64,000 bases of DNA from Betaproteobacteria bacterium. Lineage in GTDB: Bacteria; Pseudomonadota; Gammaproteobacteria; Burkholderiales; Burkholderiaceae_C. Below, piece by piece: positions 16,897-25,020 of this stretch; the stretch's first letter is position 1, and every line of letters begins with the position of its first letter. The notes below the pieces were generated by a model. The model was not told where the DNA came from, did no database searches, and was given only the letters and a program-made list of their open reading frames with translations. Location of the stretch: assembly GCA_016704535.1 (NCBI GenBank), contig JADIZZ010000003.1, positions 310,001 to 374,000 on the forward strand, in the 5' to 3' direction. The position numbers and the translations under genes are program-made.

Positions 16897-17291
16897 CCGA
16901 TCCCGAACCCGGCGCCACGGCGCCCCCGCTCACCGTGTTGTACGACGGCGCGTGCCCGCTGTGCCGGCGTGAGATCGGCGTCTATCGCGGTCTGCCGTCC
17001 AGCACACCCGTGTGCTTCGCCGATGTCAGCGACCTCGCGCAGCCCTTGCCACCCGGTACGACGCGGCAGCAACTGCTGGCGCGCTTCCATGTGCGCGGCA
17101 CCGATGGCCGACTGCTCAGCGGCGCGCAGGCCTTCCTCGCCCTGTGGGCCGAGCTGCCCGGTTGGCGCTGGCTGGCGCGCATCGGCCGCTTGCCGGGTGC
17201 AGCCTGGGCGATGGAGCGCGTCTACCGCCTGTTCCTGCGCGTGAGGCCGGCCCTGCAGCGTTGGGCTGCACACCTGGACCGCCCGGCCTGA
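16890..17291 (+). CDS. DCC1-like thiol-disulfide oxidoreductase family protein (DUF393)
   Basis: Protein of 133 residues with the DUF393 opening LTVLYDGACPLCRREI, where DGxCPLC gives the family its DCC name, followed by a thioredoxin-like body and LLSGAQAFLALWAELPGWRW in the middle. Likely a redox protein, membrane-associated at most through its C-terminal amphipathic region. The ATG at 16890 lies inside the last codons of the decayed photolyase remnant. The surrounding gene set (photolyase, DUF2256, FAD oxidoreductase) is where this family is often seen. Confidence 0.85.
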   Translation: MVTDPEPGATAPPLTVLYDGACPLCRREIGVYRGLPSSTPVCFADVSDLAQPLPPGTTRQQLLARFHVRGTDGRLLSGAQAFLALWAELPGWRWLARIGRLPGAAWAMERVYRLFLRVRPALQRWAAHLDRPA

Positions 17292-17339
17292 GCGCCGCGA
17301 TCCAGCCACCCACCCATCCACCTCTTCCGAAAGCACCTC

Positions 17340-18071
17340 ATGACTTCGATCGCCCTGATCACTGGCGCCAGCGGCGGCATCGGCCGCGCGCTGGCGCGCC
17401 AGTTGCACGCCCAAGGCTGCCCTGTCGCGGTGGTGGGGCGCGATGCGGGCCGCCTCGCGGACATCGACGCCGCGGTGCGCATCGCTGCCGACACCACCAC
17501 GCCCGAGGGTGCAGCGCTGGCTGTCGCCGCCTGCCAGGAAGCGCTCGGTGCGCCGCCGACCCTGCTGGCCCACTGCGTCGGCAGCACCTTGATTGCGCCC
17601 CTGCACCGAACGCGTGTCGACGCCTACCGCGAGGTGATGCGGGTCAACCTCGACAGCGCAGTGTTCATGCTGCAGGCCTGGATCGCCGCACTGCAGGGCG
17701 GGCCCGGCGCAGCGGTGTTCGCCAGTTCCGTGGTGGCGCGCATCGGCGTGGCCAACCACGAAGCCATCGCCGCAGCGAAGGGCGGGGTCGAGGCCCTGGT
17801 GCGAAGCGCAGCGGCCACCTACGCTGCACAAGGCCTGCGCGTGAATGCGGTTGCGCCGGGCATGACCGAAACGCCCATGACGGCCGGCCTGCTGAAGATG
17901 CCTGCGATGCGCGATGGCGCCGCGCGGCAGTACCCTCTTGGCGGCGTGCAGACGGCGGACCAGGTGGCCGAGGTGATGGCCTGGCTGCTCGGCGATGGCG
18001 CCGCGCGCCTGACCGGTCAGGTGATCGCGGTGGACGGGGGTTTCACCACCGTGCGGCCCTTGGTGAAGTGA
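17340..18071 (+). CDS. SDR family oxidoreductase lacking the catalytic Tyr
   Basis: Short-chain dehydrogenase fold, 243 residues. The cofactor motif TGASGGIGRALA is at residues 8-19 and the catalytic-strand Ser is in VFASSVVARIG near residue 123. The usual YxxxK is replaced by IAAAK within NHEAIAAAKGGVEALV, so the general acid Tyr is missing while Lys is kept. C-terminal NAVAPGMTETPMT and VIAVDGGFT are standard. It may be a non-catalytic or altered-chemistry member; I recall the same IAAAK form in related bacterial proteins. A small Cys-rich gene follows after 16 bp. Confidence 0.88.
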   Translation: MTSIALITGASGGIGRALARQLHAQGCPVAVVGRDAGRLADIDAAVRIAADTTTPEGAALAVAACQEALGAPPTLLAHCVGSTLIAPLHRTRVDAYREVMRVNLDSAVFMLQAWIAALQGGPGAAVFASSVVARIGVANHEAIAAAKGGVEALVRSAAATYAAQGLRVNAVAPGMTETPMTAGLLKMPAMRDGAARQYPLGGVQTADQVAEVMAWLLGDGAARLTGQVIAVDGGFTTVRPLVK

Positions 18072-18087
18072 CACGACGGAGTTCAAC

Positions 18088-18312
18088 ATGACCGAAGACC
18101 CTCGCTGCTGCGGCAGCGGTACCTGCATCATCGACGCCGAAGGCCGCTGCTGGTGCGGCCAGCAATGGGACGGGCAGAAGATGTGCCACGTGCCACTGGC
18201 AAATGCTGAATCCCGAGCTACTGCGGGAGCCGCGCGACCTGCGGCTGTGACTGCTGGACGGACTCCGGCGTCGACGGCGCAGACAGGCCAAGTGAACCGC
18301 CCCGGATTTTGA
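18088..18312 (+). CDS. Small cysteine-rich protein, 3' end altered by IS3 element
   Basis: A 74-residue reading frame whose first 37 residues hold a compact Cys cluster: CCGSGTCIIDAEGRCWCGQQ followed by WDGQKMC, six Cys in about 27 residues, suggestive of metal binding. It follows the SDR gene with a 16-bp gap and is probably co-transcribed. The last residues (VNRPGF) are read from the inverted repeat of the adjoining insertion element that begins at 18293, so the natural C-terminus has been replaced. No family name can be given with confidence. Confidence 0.6.
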   Translation: MTEDPRCCGSGTCIIDAEGRCWCGQQWDGQKMCHVPLANAESRATAGAARPAAVTAGRTPASTAQTGQVNRPGF

Positions 18313-19729
18313 GAGGCTCCTTCGATTGAGAATGGAGCCAACATGAGAAGTCCCCGAAGTTTTCCCCCGAGGTCCAGGAGCGTGCGGTGCGCATGGTCTT
18401 CGACGCCAGGACCAGTACCCGTCGCAGTGGGCGGCGATCAAATCGATCGCCAGCAAGATCAGCTGCACGGGTGAGACGCTGCGCAAGTGGGTGCGCCAGG
18501 GCGGCGTGACAGCGGCGTGCGGCCGGCCCGACGACCACCGAGCAGCTGCGCATCAAGGAGCTCGAGCGCGAGGTCCGCAACTGCGCAAGACCAACGAGAT
18601 CCTGAAGTTGGCCAGCGCGTATTTCGCCCAGGCGGAGTTCGACCGCCAGCTCAGAAGTGAACGCCTTCATCGACGAGCACCGCGCTCGTTGCGGGGTCGA
18701 GCCGATCTGCAGCGCGCTGCAAATCGCCCCGTCGGCGTACCGGCGCCACGCGGCGCGCCAGCGCGACCCGGCGCTGCTGCCTCGCGAGCCCGGCGCGATG
18801 CGAACTTGCTGCCGCAGGTGCAGCGCGTGTTTGACGCGAACCTGCGGGTCTATGGCGCCGACAAGGTCTGGCGGCAGCTCAGGCGCGGGTACGACCGTGG
18901 CGCGCTGCACGGTGGGCGGCTGATGCGGCTGCGCGGGCTGCAAGGCGTGCGCCGAGGCAAGTCGGTGCGTACCACTGTGCCGGATACCAAGGCGGCGTGT
19001 CCGCTGGACCGGGTGAATCGGCAGTTCAAGGCCCAGCGGCCGAACCAGCTGTGGGTGGCCGACTTCACCTACGTCTCGACCTGGCGGGGCTTCGTGTACG
19101 TGGCCTTCGTCGTCGACGTCTTCGCGCGGCGTATCGTCGGCTGGCGGGTCAGCAGTTCGATGCAGACCGACTTCGTGCTCGACGCGCTGGAGCAGGCGCT
19201 GTACGCGCGTCGGCGCGAGCGTGACGGGGCACTGGTGCACCACAGCGACCGGGGCTCGCAGTACGTCTCGATCCGCTACGCGAGCGGCTGGCCGAGGCCG
19301 GCATCGGCCCTCGGTGGGCAGCACCGGCGACAGCTACGACAACGCGCTGGCCGAGACCATCAACGGGCTGTTCAAGGCAGAGATCATCCACCGGCGCGGG
19401 CCTTGGAAGACGCGCGAGGCGGTCGAGCTGGCGACGCTGGAGTGGGCCTCGTGGTTCAACCACCACCGCTGTTAGAACCCATCGGCTACATCCCGCCGGC
19501 CAAGCCGAGGCAAACTACTGGCGCCAGCAAGCTCAGGCGTCGACCACAACCAAGGCTGCCAACTCGGCGGCGCTGCAGGAGGGTTGAACCATGGGTCATG
19601 GCCCAACCGGGGGCGCCTCCGGCGGCCCCTGCGGGGGGCTGGAGGAGAGGAAGACTGAACAGCAAATGCAGTCAGACCAGGTCGGTCTGACTCAAGCCAA
19701 CAGGCCTCCTCGAAACCCGGTGCGGTTCA
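18293..19729 (+). mobile_element. IS3-family insertion element, degenerate
   Basis: Element of 1437 bp bounded by imperfect inverted repeats: the left end reads TGAACCGCCCCGGATTTTGA and the complement of the right end reads TGAACCGCACCGGGTTTCGA. Inside are the two overlapping transposase frames typical of the IS3 family, both interrupted by single-base shifts. No matching target duplication flanks it (left flank ends CAAG, right flank starts GCCT), so a deletion or recombination probably happened beside it. It truncates genes on both sides. Confidence 0.8.
18343..19587 (+). pseudogene. IS3-family transposase OrfA/OrfB, frameshifted
   Basis: OrfA is recognisable in pieces (SPEVQERAVRMVF, then GETLRKWVRQGG, then KTNEILKLASAYFAQAEFD) that lie in different frames. 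OrfB follows from about 18659: the integrase core carries the DDE residues in WVADFTYVSTWRG, HHSDRGSQYVSIRY and, in another frame, YDNALAETINGLFKAE, and ends near LLEPIGYIPPA. At least four single-base shifts are needed to read it through, so it is inactive as sequenced. Confidence 0.8.
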
Positions 19730-20391
19730 GCCTTCGGTACGTCGTCGAGCTTGAACAAGTCGAATCCAGCTTTGGCCGCCGCTGGGCGAAAGACATCCGC
19801 CAGCATGCGTTCGAGAGCGGAATCTCCAAACTTCATCGCCATGAATGCCTTCCGGTAGACAGCGTTTCCCTTGGCAAGTTGCTCGTAGTACTCCCAACCT
19901 GTAAACGACAACGTTGCCTGAGCCTGGCCCTGAGCACCGATGGCGTGGAGTTGGTGGCCAGTGACAAGACCAGTATTGAAGAGGTGATCCAAGACCAAAG
20001 CGAACCCCGCTGGCGACTTCGCGCCGATGATCCCCGCGTGTGATTGCGGCGCCATCTCGAGCAATTCTCCGGGGCCTGGAATGTGCCCGGCCAGCCAGCG
20101 AATTAGCAAATCGGCCTGTTCCTTGGGACGAGGCAAGGGTCTCTTCAGGACTTCCTCAATTGTGTAAGTCGAGAAGAATTCATGCGTTGAAGAGTCAGAG
20201 GAGCGGCGAAGAGCGTGGCTGAGCTTCGCTGACGCTTCAGGGTCTCGACGAAGCGTTCCTGGGAGATCTTCAACTGCAGAACGGGAAAGGGCGAATCGTC
20301 CGCAGCGAGGACAGTCATAGTGGAGAACGTCTCGCCCGCCATCACGCCGCGGTTCGTCTCGAAGGACGCTTTGACAAACTGGACAGTGCAT
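19672..20391 (-). CDS. Zn-ribbon protein with truncated nucleoside-deoxyribosyltransferase-like domain
   Basis: A 239-residue frame. The N-terminus has a zinc ribbon (MHCPVCQS, then YDCPRCGRFALS at residue 29-40). The middle is helical. Residues from about 205 (YRKAFMAMKFGDSALERMLA, then VFRPAAAKAGFDLFKLDDVP) match the opening of a deoxyribosyltransferase/TIR-like Rossmann domain that is common in defence-related proteins, but the sequence enters the IS3 inverted repeat at 19729 and stops 17 codons later, so most of that domain is gone. The missing 3' part is not found on the other side of the element. Inferred to be a broken immune effector or sensor. Confidence 0.6.
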   Translation of the reverse strand: MHCPVCQSVLRDEPRRDGGRDVLHYDCPRCGRFALSRSAVEDLPGTLRRDPEASAKLSHALRRSSDSSTHEFFSTYTIEEVLKRPLPRPKEQADLLIRWLAGHIPGPGELLEMAPQSHAGIIGAKSPAGFALVLDHLFNTGLVTGHQLHAIGAQGQAQATLSFTGWEYYEQLAKGNAVYRKAFMAMKFGDSALERMLADVFRPAAAKAGFDLFKLDDVPKAEPHRVSRRPVGLSQTDLV

Positions 20392-20553
20392 AGTGAGGTC
20401 TACCGGAGTGTCTGCGACGCCAAACGTTCAGTGAAGCTGCCCAAGAATGCGGCCCTGTGACGGTTTCCGGCTGGCAATGTATACGGGTGCGCATCGTTGG
20501 GCCAGAGCGCGGCCGCTGCTGACCGACTAGGCAGGCTACGCCGCCCGGCAGCG

Positions 20554-20766
20554 CTAGACCCGCCGCGGGTTCGTATGCTCGTGCTCGTGCGGCCCGTCGG
20601 GCACCTGACGTCGCACTAGGGTGTGGTCGACGCGCTGCGCCTGCGGATCGAGGGCGAGGGCGTCGGCCTGGGTCATCACGTGGCGGGTGCGGTAGGTGCG
20701 GCCCGTGACCGGGTCGGTCAGGCGCCAGCGCCAGAGGTCTACGGTGTGCATGCCGAGAGGATGCAC
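20554..20766 (-). CDS. Small hypothetical protein
   Basis: A 70-residue basic, His-rich frame (TVDLWRWRLTDPVTGRTYRT, then HVMTQADALALDP). The pattern of Trp and Thr/Arg followed by an acidic helix looks like a short conserved protein of Burkholderiales, and codon use fits the high-GC genome. No function is known to me. It stands alone between the truncated Zn-ribbon gene and a small membrane-protein gene. Confidence 0.5.
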   Translation of the reverse strand: MHPLGMHTVDLWRWRLTDPVTGRTYRTRHVMTQADALALDPQAQRVDHTLVRRQVPDGPHEHEHTNPRRV

Positions 20767-20911
20767 GGGCGCTGGGTCTGGGTGTGAGCTACACCGCGGC
20801 CGTCACCCACAGGCCACCCGCAGCCTGGTCACCGTCGCCTGCACCCACGCCTGTGCGTCAGCGACTACATTCTCGGCAGGCCGCCACAGGCCGCTGATCG
20901 AGGCCCGCAAG

Positions 20912-21184
20912 ATGAACGCACCCCTGCCATGCGCTGCGGCCGTCGTCGCATCGTTCGTCTTCCTGCTGTTGCTCGTGCCAGCTGCTGGCGTGCTGTTCGG
21001 CGGGGTCAACTGGGGCCCGGGCGACTTCATCGCCGCCGGGGTGCTTCTGTTCGGTGCAGGCATGGCTTACGTCATCGCCAGCCGCAAAGTGGCCAGCACC
21101 AAGCAGCGCGCGCTGGTGGCAGTGGGCGTGCTGTTGGTCCTCGGCACCGTTTGGGCCGAGCTCGCTGTCGGGCTGTTCGACTAG
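20912..21184 (+). CDS. Small integral membrane protein
   Basis: A 90-residue protein with three predicted membrane segments: AAVVASFVFLLLLVPAAGVL (residues 8-27), FIAAGVLLFGAGMAYVIA (residues 39-56) and ALVAVGVLLVLGTVWAELAV near the end. The WGPGDFIAAGVLLFGAGMAY core is found in a small family of uncharacterised bacterial inner-membrane proteins. The ATG at 20912 is chosen because the reading frame before it is noncoding. It ends 20 bp before the nuclease pseudogene. Confidence 0.65.
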   Translation: MNAPLPCAAAVVASFVFLLLLVPAAGVLFGGVNWGPGDFIAAGVLLFGAGMAYVIASRKVASTKQRALVAVGVLLVLGTVWAELAVGLFD

Positions 21185-21871
21185 GGCGCGCCGCCGCAGT
21201 CGGAATGCGCAAGTTAAGAAGGACTACGGCTGAGTTCGTGTCGGACGCGCGCGCTGTTCACGGCGATCGCTACGACTACTCGCAGGTTGTGTTCGTGAAC
21301 ACGACGACAGCCGTCAGCATTTGTTGCCCGATGCACGGGCGCTTCGTTCAAACCCCACAGAACCACCTTGCCGGGAAGGGATGTAGGCGCTGTGCTTCAG
21401 TCGCGGCCGGTGACCGGTACCGGAAGAGCGACGAAGCCTTCGTCAATGAGGCGCGTGTTGTGCACGGTGAGCGATATTCCTACAGGCATGTCCAGTATGG
21501 CGGGGCAAACCGAGCCGTGCTGATCGTCTGTCCAGATCATGGTGAGTTCAAGCAGTCGCCGTCTGCCCACTTGCGGGGGCAGGGCTGTCCTAGTTGCGGT
21601 AGGGATATCGTCGGTGAGAGCCGCAGGTGGACGACAGCCGATTTCATTGCTGCCGCCCGGCAACGCTTCGGTGAGAGGTTTCGGTATGACGGCGTGAAGT
21701 ACGCGGGCAGTTGGACGCCAGTCACGATTGTTTGCCCCGAACATGGCGCGTTCGAGCAGTTGCCCGTTGTACACGTCCGCTCAACACACGGATGCCCGAA
21801 GTGCGCCATCGAAGCCACGCATGCGGCGGCGCGAATGTCGTTGCAGGAATTCCTTGAGCGCGCAAAGGTAT

Positions 21872-23115
21872 TGACCTTGCCCTCGTTCGACGTAGTCCAT
21901 AGCCACTCGGTTACGCGGCTTTCTTCGCCTGGCCCGCGTGCCAGTTTGCTTCGAACCTCATCGGGCTGACGTAGCCCAACGTGGAGTGAAGTCTGTGATG
22001 GTTGTAGAACGTCAACCAGTCGATCACCTCATCCATCGCCTCGCGCTGGGTGGCGAACTTCTGCCATACAGCCGGCCCACTTTCAGGCTTCCCCACAGGC
22101 TTTCCGTCGGCGCATTGTCCCAGCAGTTGCCCTTGCGACTCATCGACGACAGCATGCCGTAGCTGGCCAGCGCGTCCTGGAACGTGGCTGCAGTATTGGC
22201 TGCCGCGGTCGAGTGGAAGACCAATCCTGGCGCCGGGTGCCGCCTGAACCACGCCATGCGCAGCGCGTCTGTCACCAGGCTGGCCTGCGTGCGGCTGCAT
22301 GCTCCAGCCCACCACCTGACGGCTGAACAGGTCAATCACCGCAGCCAGGTGCCAGCCTTCGTCGGGGCGATGTAGGTGATGTCGCTGCTCCAGACCGGTC
22401 GGGCTCGCGGCGGGTGAAGTCACGCGCCAGCAAGTCTCAGCGATCGGCAGATCGTGCTGCGTCGGTCGTCCGACGATCCTCTTGCGCGCCTTGATGCCGT
22501 GCTGTGCATCAGTCGCTGCGTCTTTGCCAGCGAATGCCTGCGCCAACAGTTCCTTCCATATCCTTGGCCAGCCGTATTCGCCTTTGCCTCGGCGTAGATT
22601 GCGGATGTGGGCCAGGGCCTCGTTGCTGAGTCGGCCGCCAGGCTGGCGGGCTGGCTCGTGCGGCGGCGCTGATGCTCGAAGTAGCCGCTCGTGCTCACGC
22701 CCAGCAGTCGCCGTCAGGTGACTGGCCCAGCCTTGTTCTTGGCGATCCAGGCGACTTCAGCGATTCCTTTGCAAGTACGCCGTCGCTTTTTTTAGGATGT
22801 GCGCTCCATCTTCACGCGGGCCAGCTCAGCACGCAGTCGTGCCAGCTCCATCTGCTCGGCGCTCACCGGTCGTTCGCGCGCCCTGCAGTTCACCCTTCTC
22901 GGCCAGCCGAACCCAGTTACTCAAGGTCTGCTCGGGCATGCCCAACACCCGCGCCGTCACAGACGCTTCCTGCCCGGCCTTGACCAGCCGAACGGCCTCA
23001 ACGAACTCCAGCGTGTACGGCGCGGTGCTGGTCCTGACTCTTCTTGCTCATCTTTCGTGCTCCATGAATGCTTTTCAGCTTCAGCTATGGAGTACGTTTT
23101 TCGGGGGCAAGGTCA
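21872..23115 (-). mobile_element. IS3-family insertion element with TAT target duplication
   Basis: Element of 1244 bp inside the nuclease pseudogene. Its ends are inverted: the left reads TGACCTTGCCCTCGTTCGAC and the complement of the right reads TGACCTTGCCCCCGAAAAAC, then both continue GTA-TCCATAGC. The 3-bp sequence TAT occurs immediately outside both ends, the duplication size expected for the IS3 family. Transposase frames lie on the minus strand and are broken. It differs in sequence from the element at 18293. Confidence 0.85.
21911..23051 (-). pseudogene. IS3-family transposase OrfA/OrfB, frameshifted
   Basis: OrfA begins at the ATG at 23051 (MSKKS) and reads in a shifted frame as TLEFVEAVRLVKAGQ, then VLGMPEQTLSNWVRLAEKGE, a typical IS3 OrfA helix-turn-helix. 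OrfB is in pieces: STSGYFEHQRRRTSQPASLA, AAVIDLFSRQVVGWSMQPH, NCWDNAPTESLWGSLKVGR and FYNHHRLHSTLGYVSPMRFE. The conserved Glu is in the PTESLWGS segment; the Asp-containing parts are shifted. It cannot make an active transposase as read. Confidence 0.8.
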
Positions 23116-24019
23116 TATTGCACGGGGAGCGCTACTCGTACGAGCAAGTCCGCCTTTCCGACTCGAAGCAGAAGGTCACCATCCTCTGTCGTAAGCACGG
23201 CGCGTTCGCACAGGCTCCATCGGAACACTTGGCTGGCAAAGGCTGCGCGAAGTGCAGGAATGAGAGCAACGCCAACCGACAACGGCAGCCGACTAGCGAC
23301 TTCATCGAACGAGCACGGTTGGTACGGCGAGAAATTCGACTACAGCTTGGTCGAATACTCGTCCGCCGTCGGAAGGTGCGTATCCGTTGCCCAGTTCAGG
23401 CGTCTTTGAACAAACACCGGATACGCCCGGGTTGCCGAAAGTGTGCGGATGACGCACTGCCCGGCGCCTACAGTGAACGGCGGTTCGGCAAGAACGATGG
23501 TCTCGGTGACATCGACGGAGTCCTGTACTACGCGCGGTTCACTGCTGACGACGGCGAGACCTTCTACAAGGTTGGTATCTCGCGAAACAGTGCAGCCCAG
23601 CGCTTTGCCGCTACGGCGGGGGTTACGGCTACCGGATGGAGCTTCTAGGCTCACGCACGTTGTCGTTGCGGGTCGCCTATCAGTTTGAGCAGCGCTCAAG
23701 GCCGGCCATCCGCATGTGCCGAGCAAGCTATCAAAACCGGGCGCGGCGGCGTCCAGCGCGCCCCAGGCCCTGCTGAGCGAGATCTTCAAAGCTGACATTG
23801 GCCAGCCTGACGTCAGCGTGGATGTCGACTCGCGGAACTAAGGCGTCGGTTTCCACGGCAACCCGGACGGTTGACAGCCCTTCAGCAAGTCGAGCGGAGC
23901 GCGGGGCATGCGGGCGGCAGGGGGGATCGGGGCCGGGGGGGCGCAACGGGCCGGTTCAGTCGCTTGCGGGGGGATGGGCCTAGCGAAACACCTCAAAACC
24001 CGCATGAATTCTCACTGTC

Positions 24020-24107
24020 TGGCGGAAGCGGTGAGATTCGAACTCACGGGCCCTTGCGGGCCGCCGGTTTTCAAGACCGGTGCAATCGACCACTCTGCCA
24101 CGCTTCC
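24020..24107 (-). tRNA. tRNA-Ser (anticodon TGA)
   Basis: On the minus strand the acceptor arm GGAAGCG at the 5' end pairs with CGCTTCC before a G discriminator and an encoded CCA. The D arm is TGGCAGAGTGGTC, the anticodon stem-loop is CCGGTCTTGAAAACCGG with anticodon TGA, and there is a long variable arm followed by the T arm GTGAGTTCGAATCTCAC. The 88-nt length and long variable arm fit tRNA-Ser. Confidence 0.95.
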
Positions 24108-24132
24108 TGAGGGTCTTCCGATGCGCTGAATT

Positions 24133-24957
24133 CTAGGCGCCCGGCTCCTGCGCCTGTTCGCAAGGCACCTGCACCACCTCGCGCCGCCCGCCGTCGACGC
24201 GAACGGCCGTCAGCGCGCCGCCCCAGACGCAGCCGGTGTCTATGCCCAGCAGGTCGGGGCGGTTCATCAGTCCGAGCGTGCTCCAGTGGCCGAAGGCCAT
24301 GGGCTGGCCGGCGGTCTTGCGGCGGGGGGCGTCGAACCAGGGGTGGTAGCCCGCCGGCGCGGCGCCGGCGCCGTCCTTGGTCTTGAAGTCGAGCCGGCCG
24401 TCGGCGGTGCAGAAGCGCATGCGGGTGAGCGCGTTGATGACGAAGCGATGCCGGTCGTCGCCCTCGAGTTCGTCGCGCCACTGGTCGGGCTGGTTGCCGT
24501 ACATCACGCGCAGGAAGGCCGCCAGGTCGGGGCCGCGCAGCAGCGCCTGCACCTCGGCGGCCAGCGCCAGCGTCTGCGCGACGCCCCACTGCGGCACCAC
24601 GCCGGCGTGCACGCACAGCCAGCCGGCTTCCAGGTGCGCCAGCGGCTGCGCGCGCACCCAGGCTATCCAGGCAGCGCGATCGGGGGCGTTCAGGATGTCG
24701 TCGATCGTGTCGCTCTTGTGCAGCGGGCGCACGCCGTGGGCCGCGGCCAGCAGGTGCAGGTCGTGGTTGCCCAGCAGGCAGGTGGCCGACCCTTGCAGCG
24801 GCGCCAGCATCTGCAGCACGGCCAGCGAACCCGGGCCGCGGTTCACCAGGTCGCCCAGCAGCACGATGCGGTCGCGCGACGGTGAGAAGTCGATTTCCGC
24901 GAGCAGGCGCCGCAGGGCCTGCGCACAACCCTGCACGTCACCGATGAGATGGATCAT
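24133..24957 (-). CDS. apaH: Symmetrical bis(5'-nucleosyl)-tetraphosphatase
   Basis: Cytoplasmic hydrolase (274 residues) splitting Ap4A and other NpnN alarmones or Np4-capped RNA ends. The metallophosphatase motifs are all present: GDVQG at residues 6-10, GDLVNRGP at about residue 35-42, GNHDLHLLA near residue 63, and the later His residues in HAGVVPQW and FGHWSTLG. GDLVNRGP matches the ApaH form of GDxxDRG. It is divergent from the CNNM/CorC gene, 63 bp apart, and 25 bp upstream of the tRNA-Ser gene on the same strand. Confidence 0.95.
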   Translation of the reverse strand: MIHLIGDVQGCAQALRRLLAEIDFSPSRDRIVLLGDLVNRGPGSLAVLQMLAPLQGSATCLLGNHDLHLLAAAHGVRPLHKSDTIDDILNAPDRAAWIAWVRAQPLAHLEAGWLCVHAGVVPQWGVAQTLALAAEVQALLRGPDLAAFLRVMYGNQPDQWRDELEGDDRHRFVINALTRMRFCTADGRLDFKTKDGAGAAPAGYHPWFDAPRRKTAGQPMAFGHWSTLGLMNRPDLLGIDTGCVWGGALTAVRVDGGRREVVQVPCEQAQEPGA

Positions 24958-25020
24958 CTGCCGATTCTGCTACGCTCCCGGTCCCTCTCACGGCCACCGC
25001 GGCCCCATCCCGCGGCGCGC

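Larger units (their letters stand above)
21205..23841 (+). pseudogene. DUF723-repeat / GIY-YIG-type nuclease gene split by an IS3 element
   Basis: Reading starts at the ATG at 21205 and shows at least three zinc-knuckle repeats of about 60 residues, each with HGxRYxY, then CPxHGxFxQxPxxHLxGxGCxxC (seen at about residues 17-62, 80-125, 148-195). The frame is interrupted at 21871 by the IS element and resumes at 23116 with LHGERYSYEQVRL and a fourth repeat. Removing the element with one copy of its TAT duplication restores the frame exactly. Downstream a fifth repeat is readable only with compensating shifts near 23315 and 23390, then a GIY-YIG-like terminal domain (GVLYYARFTADDGETFYKVG) shifts once more and ends at about 23841. 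Probably once a DNA-binding nuclease. Confidence 0.75.
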
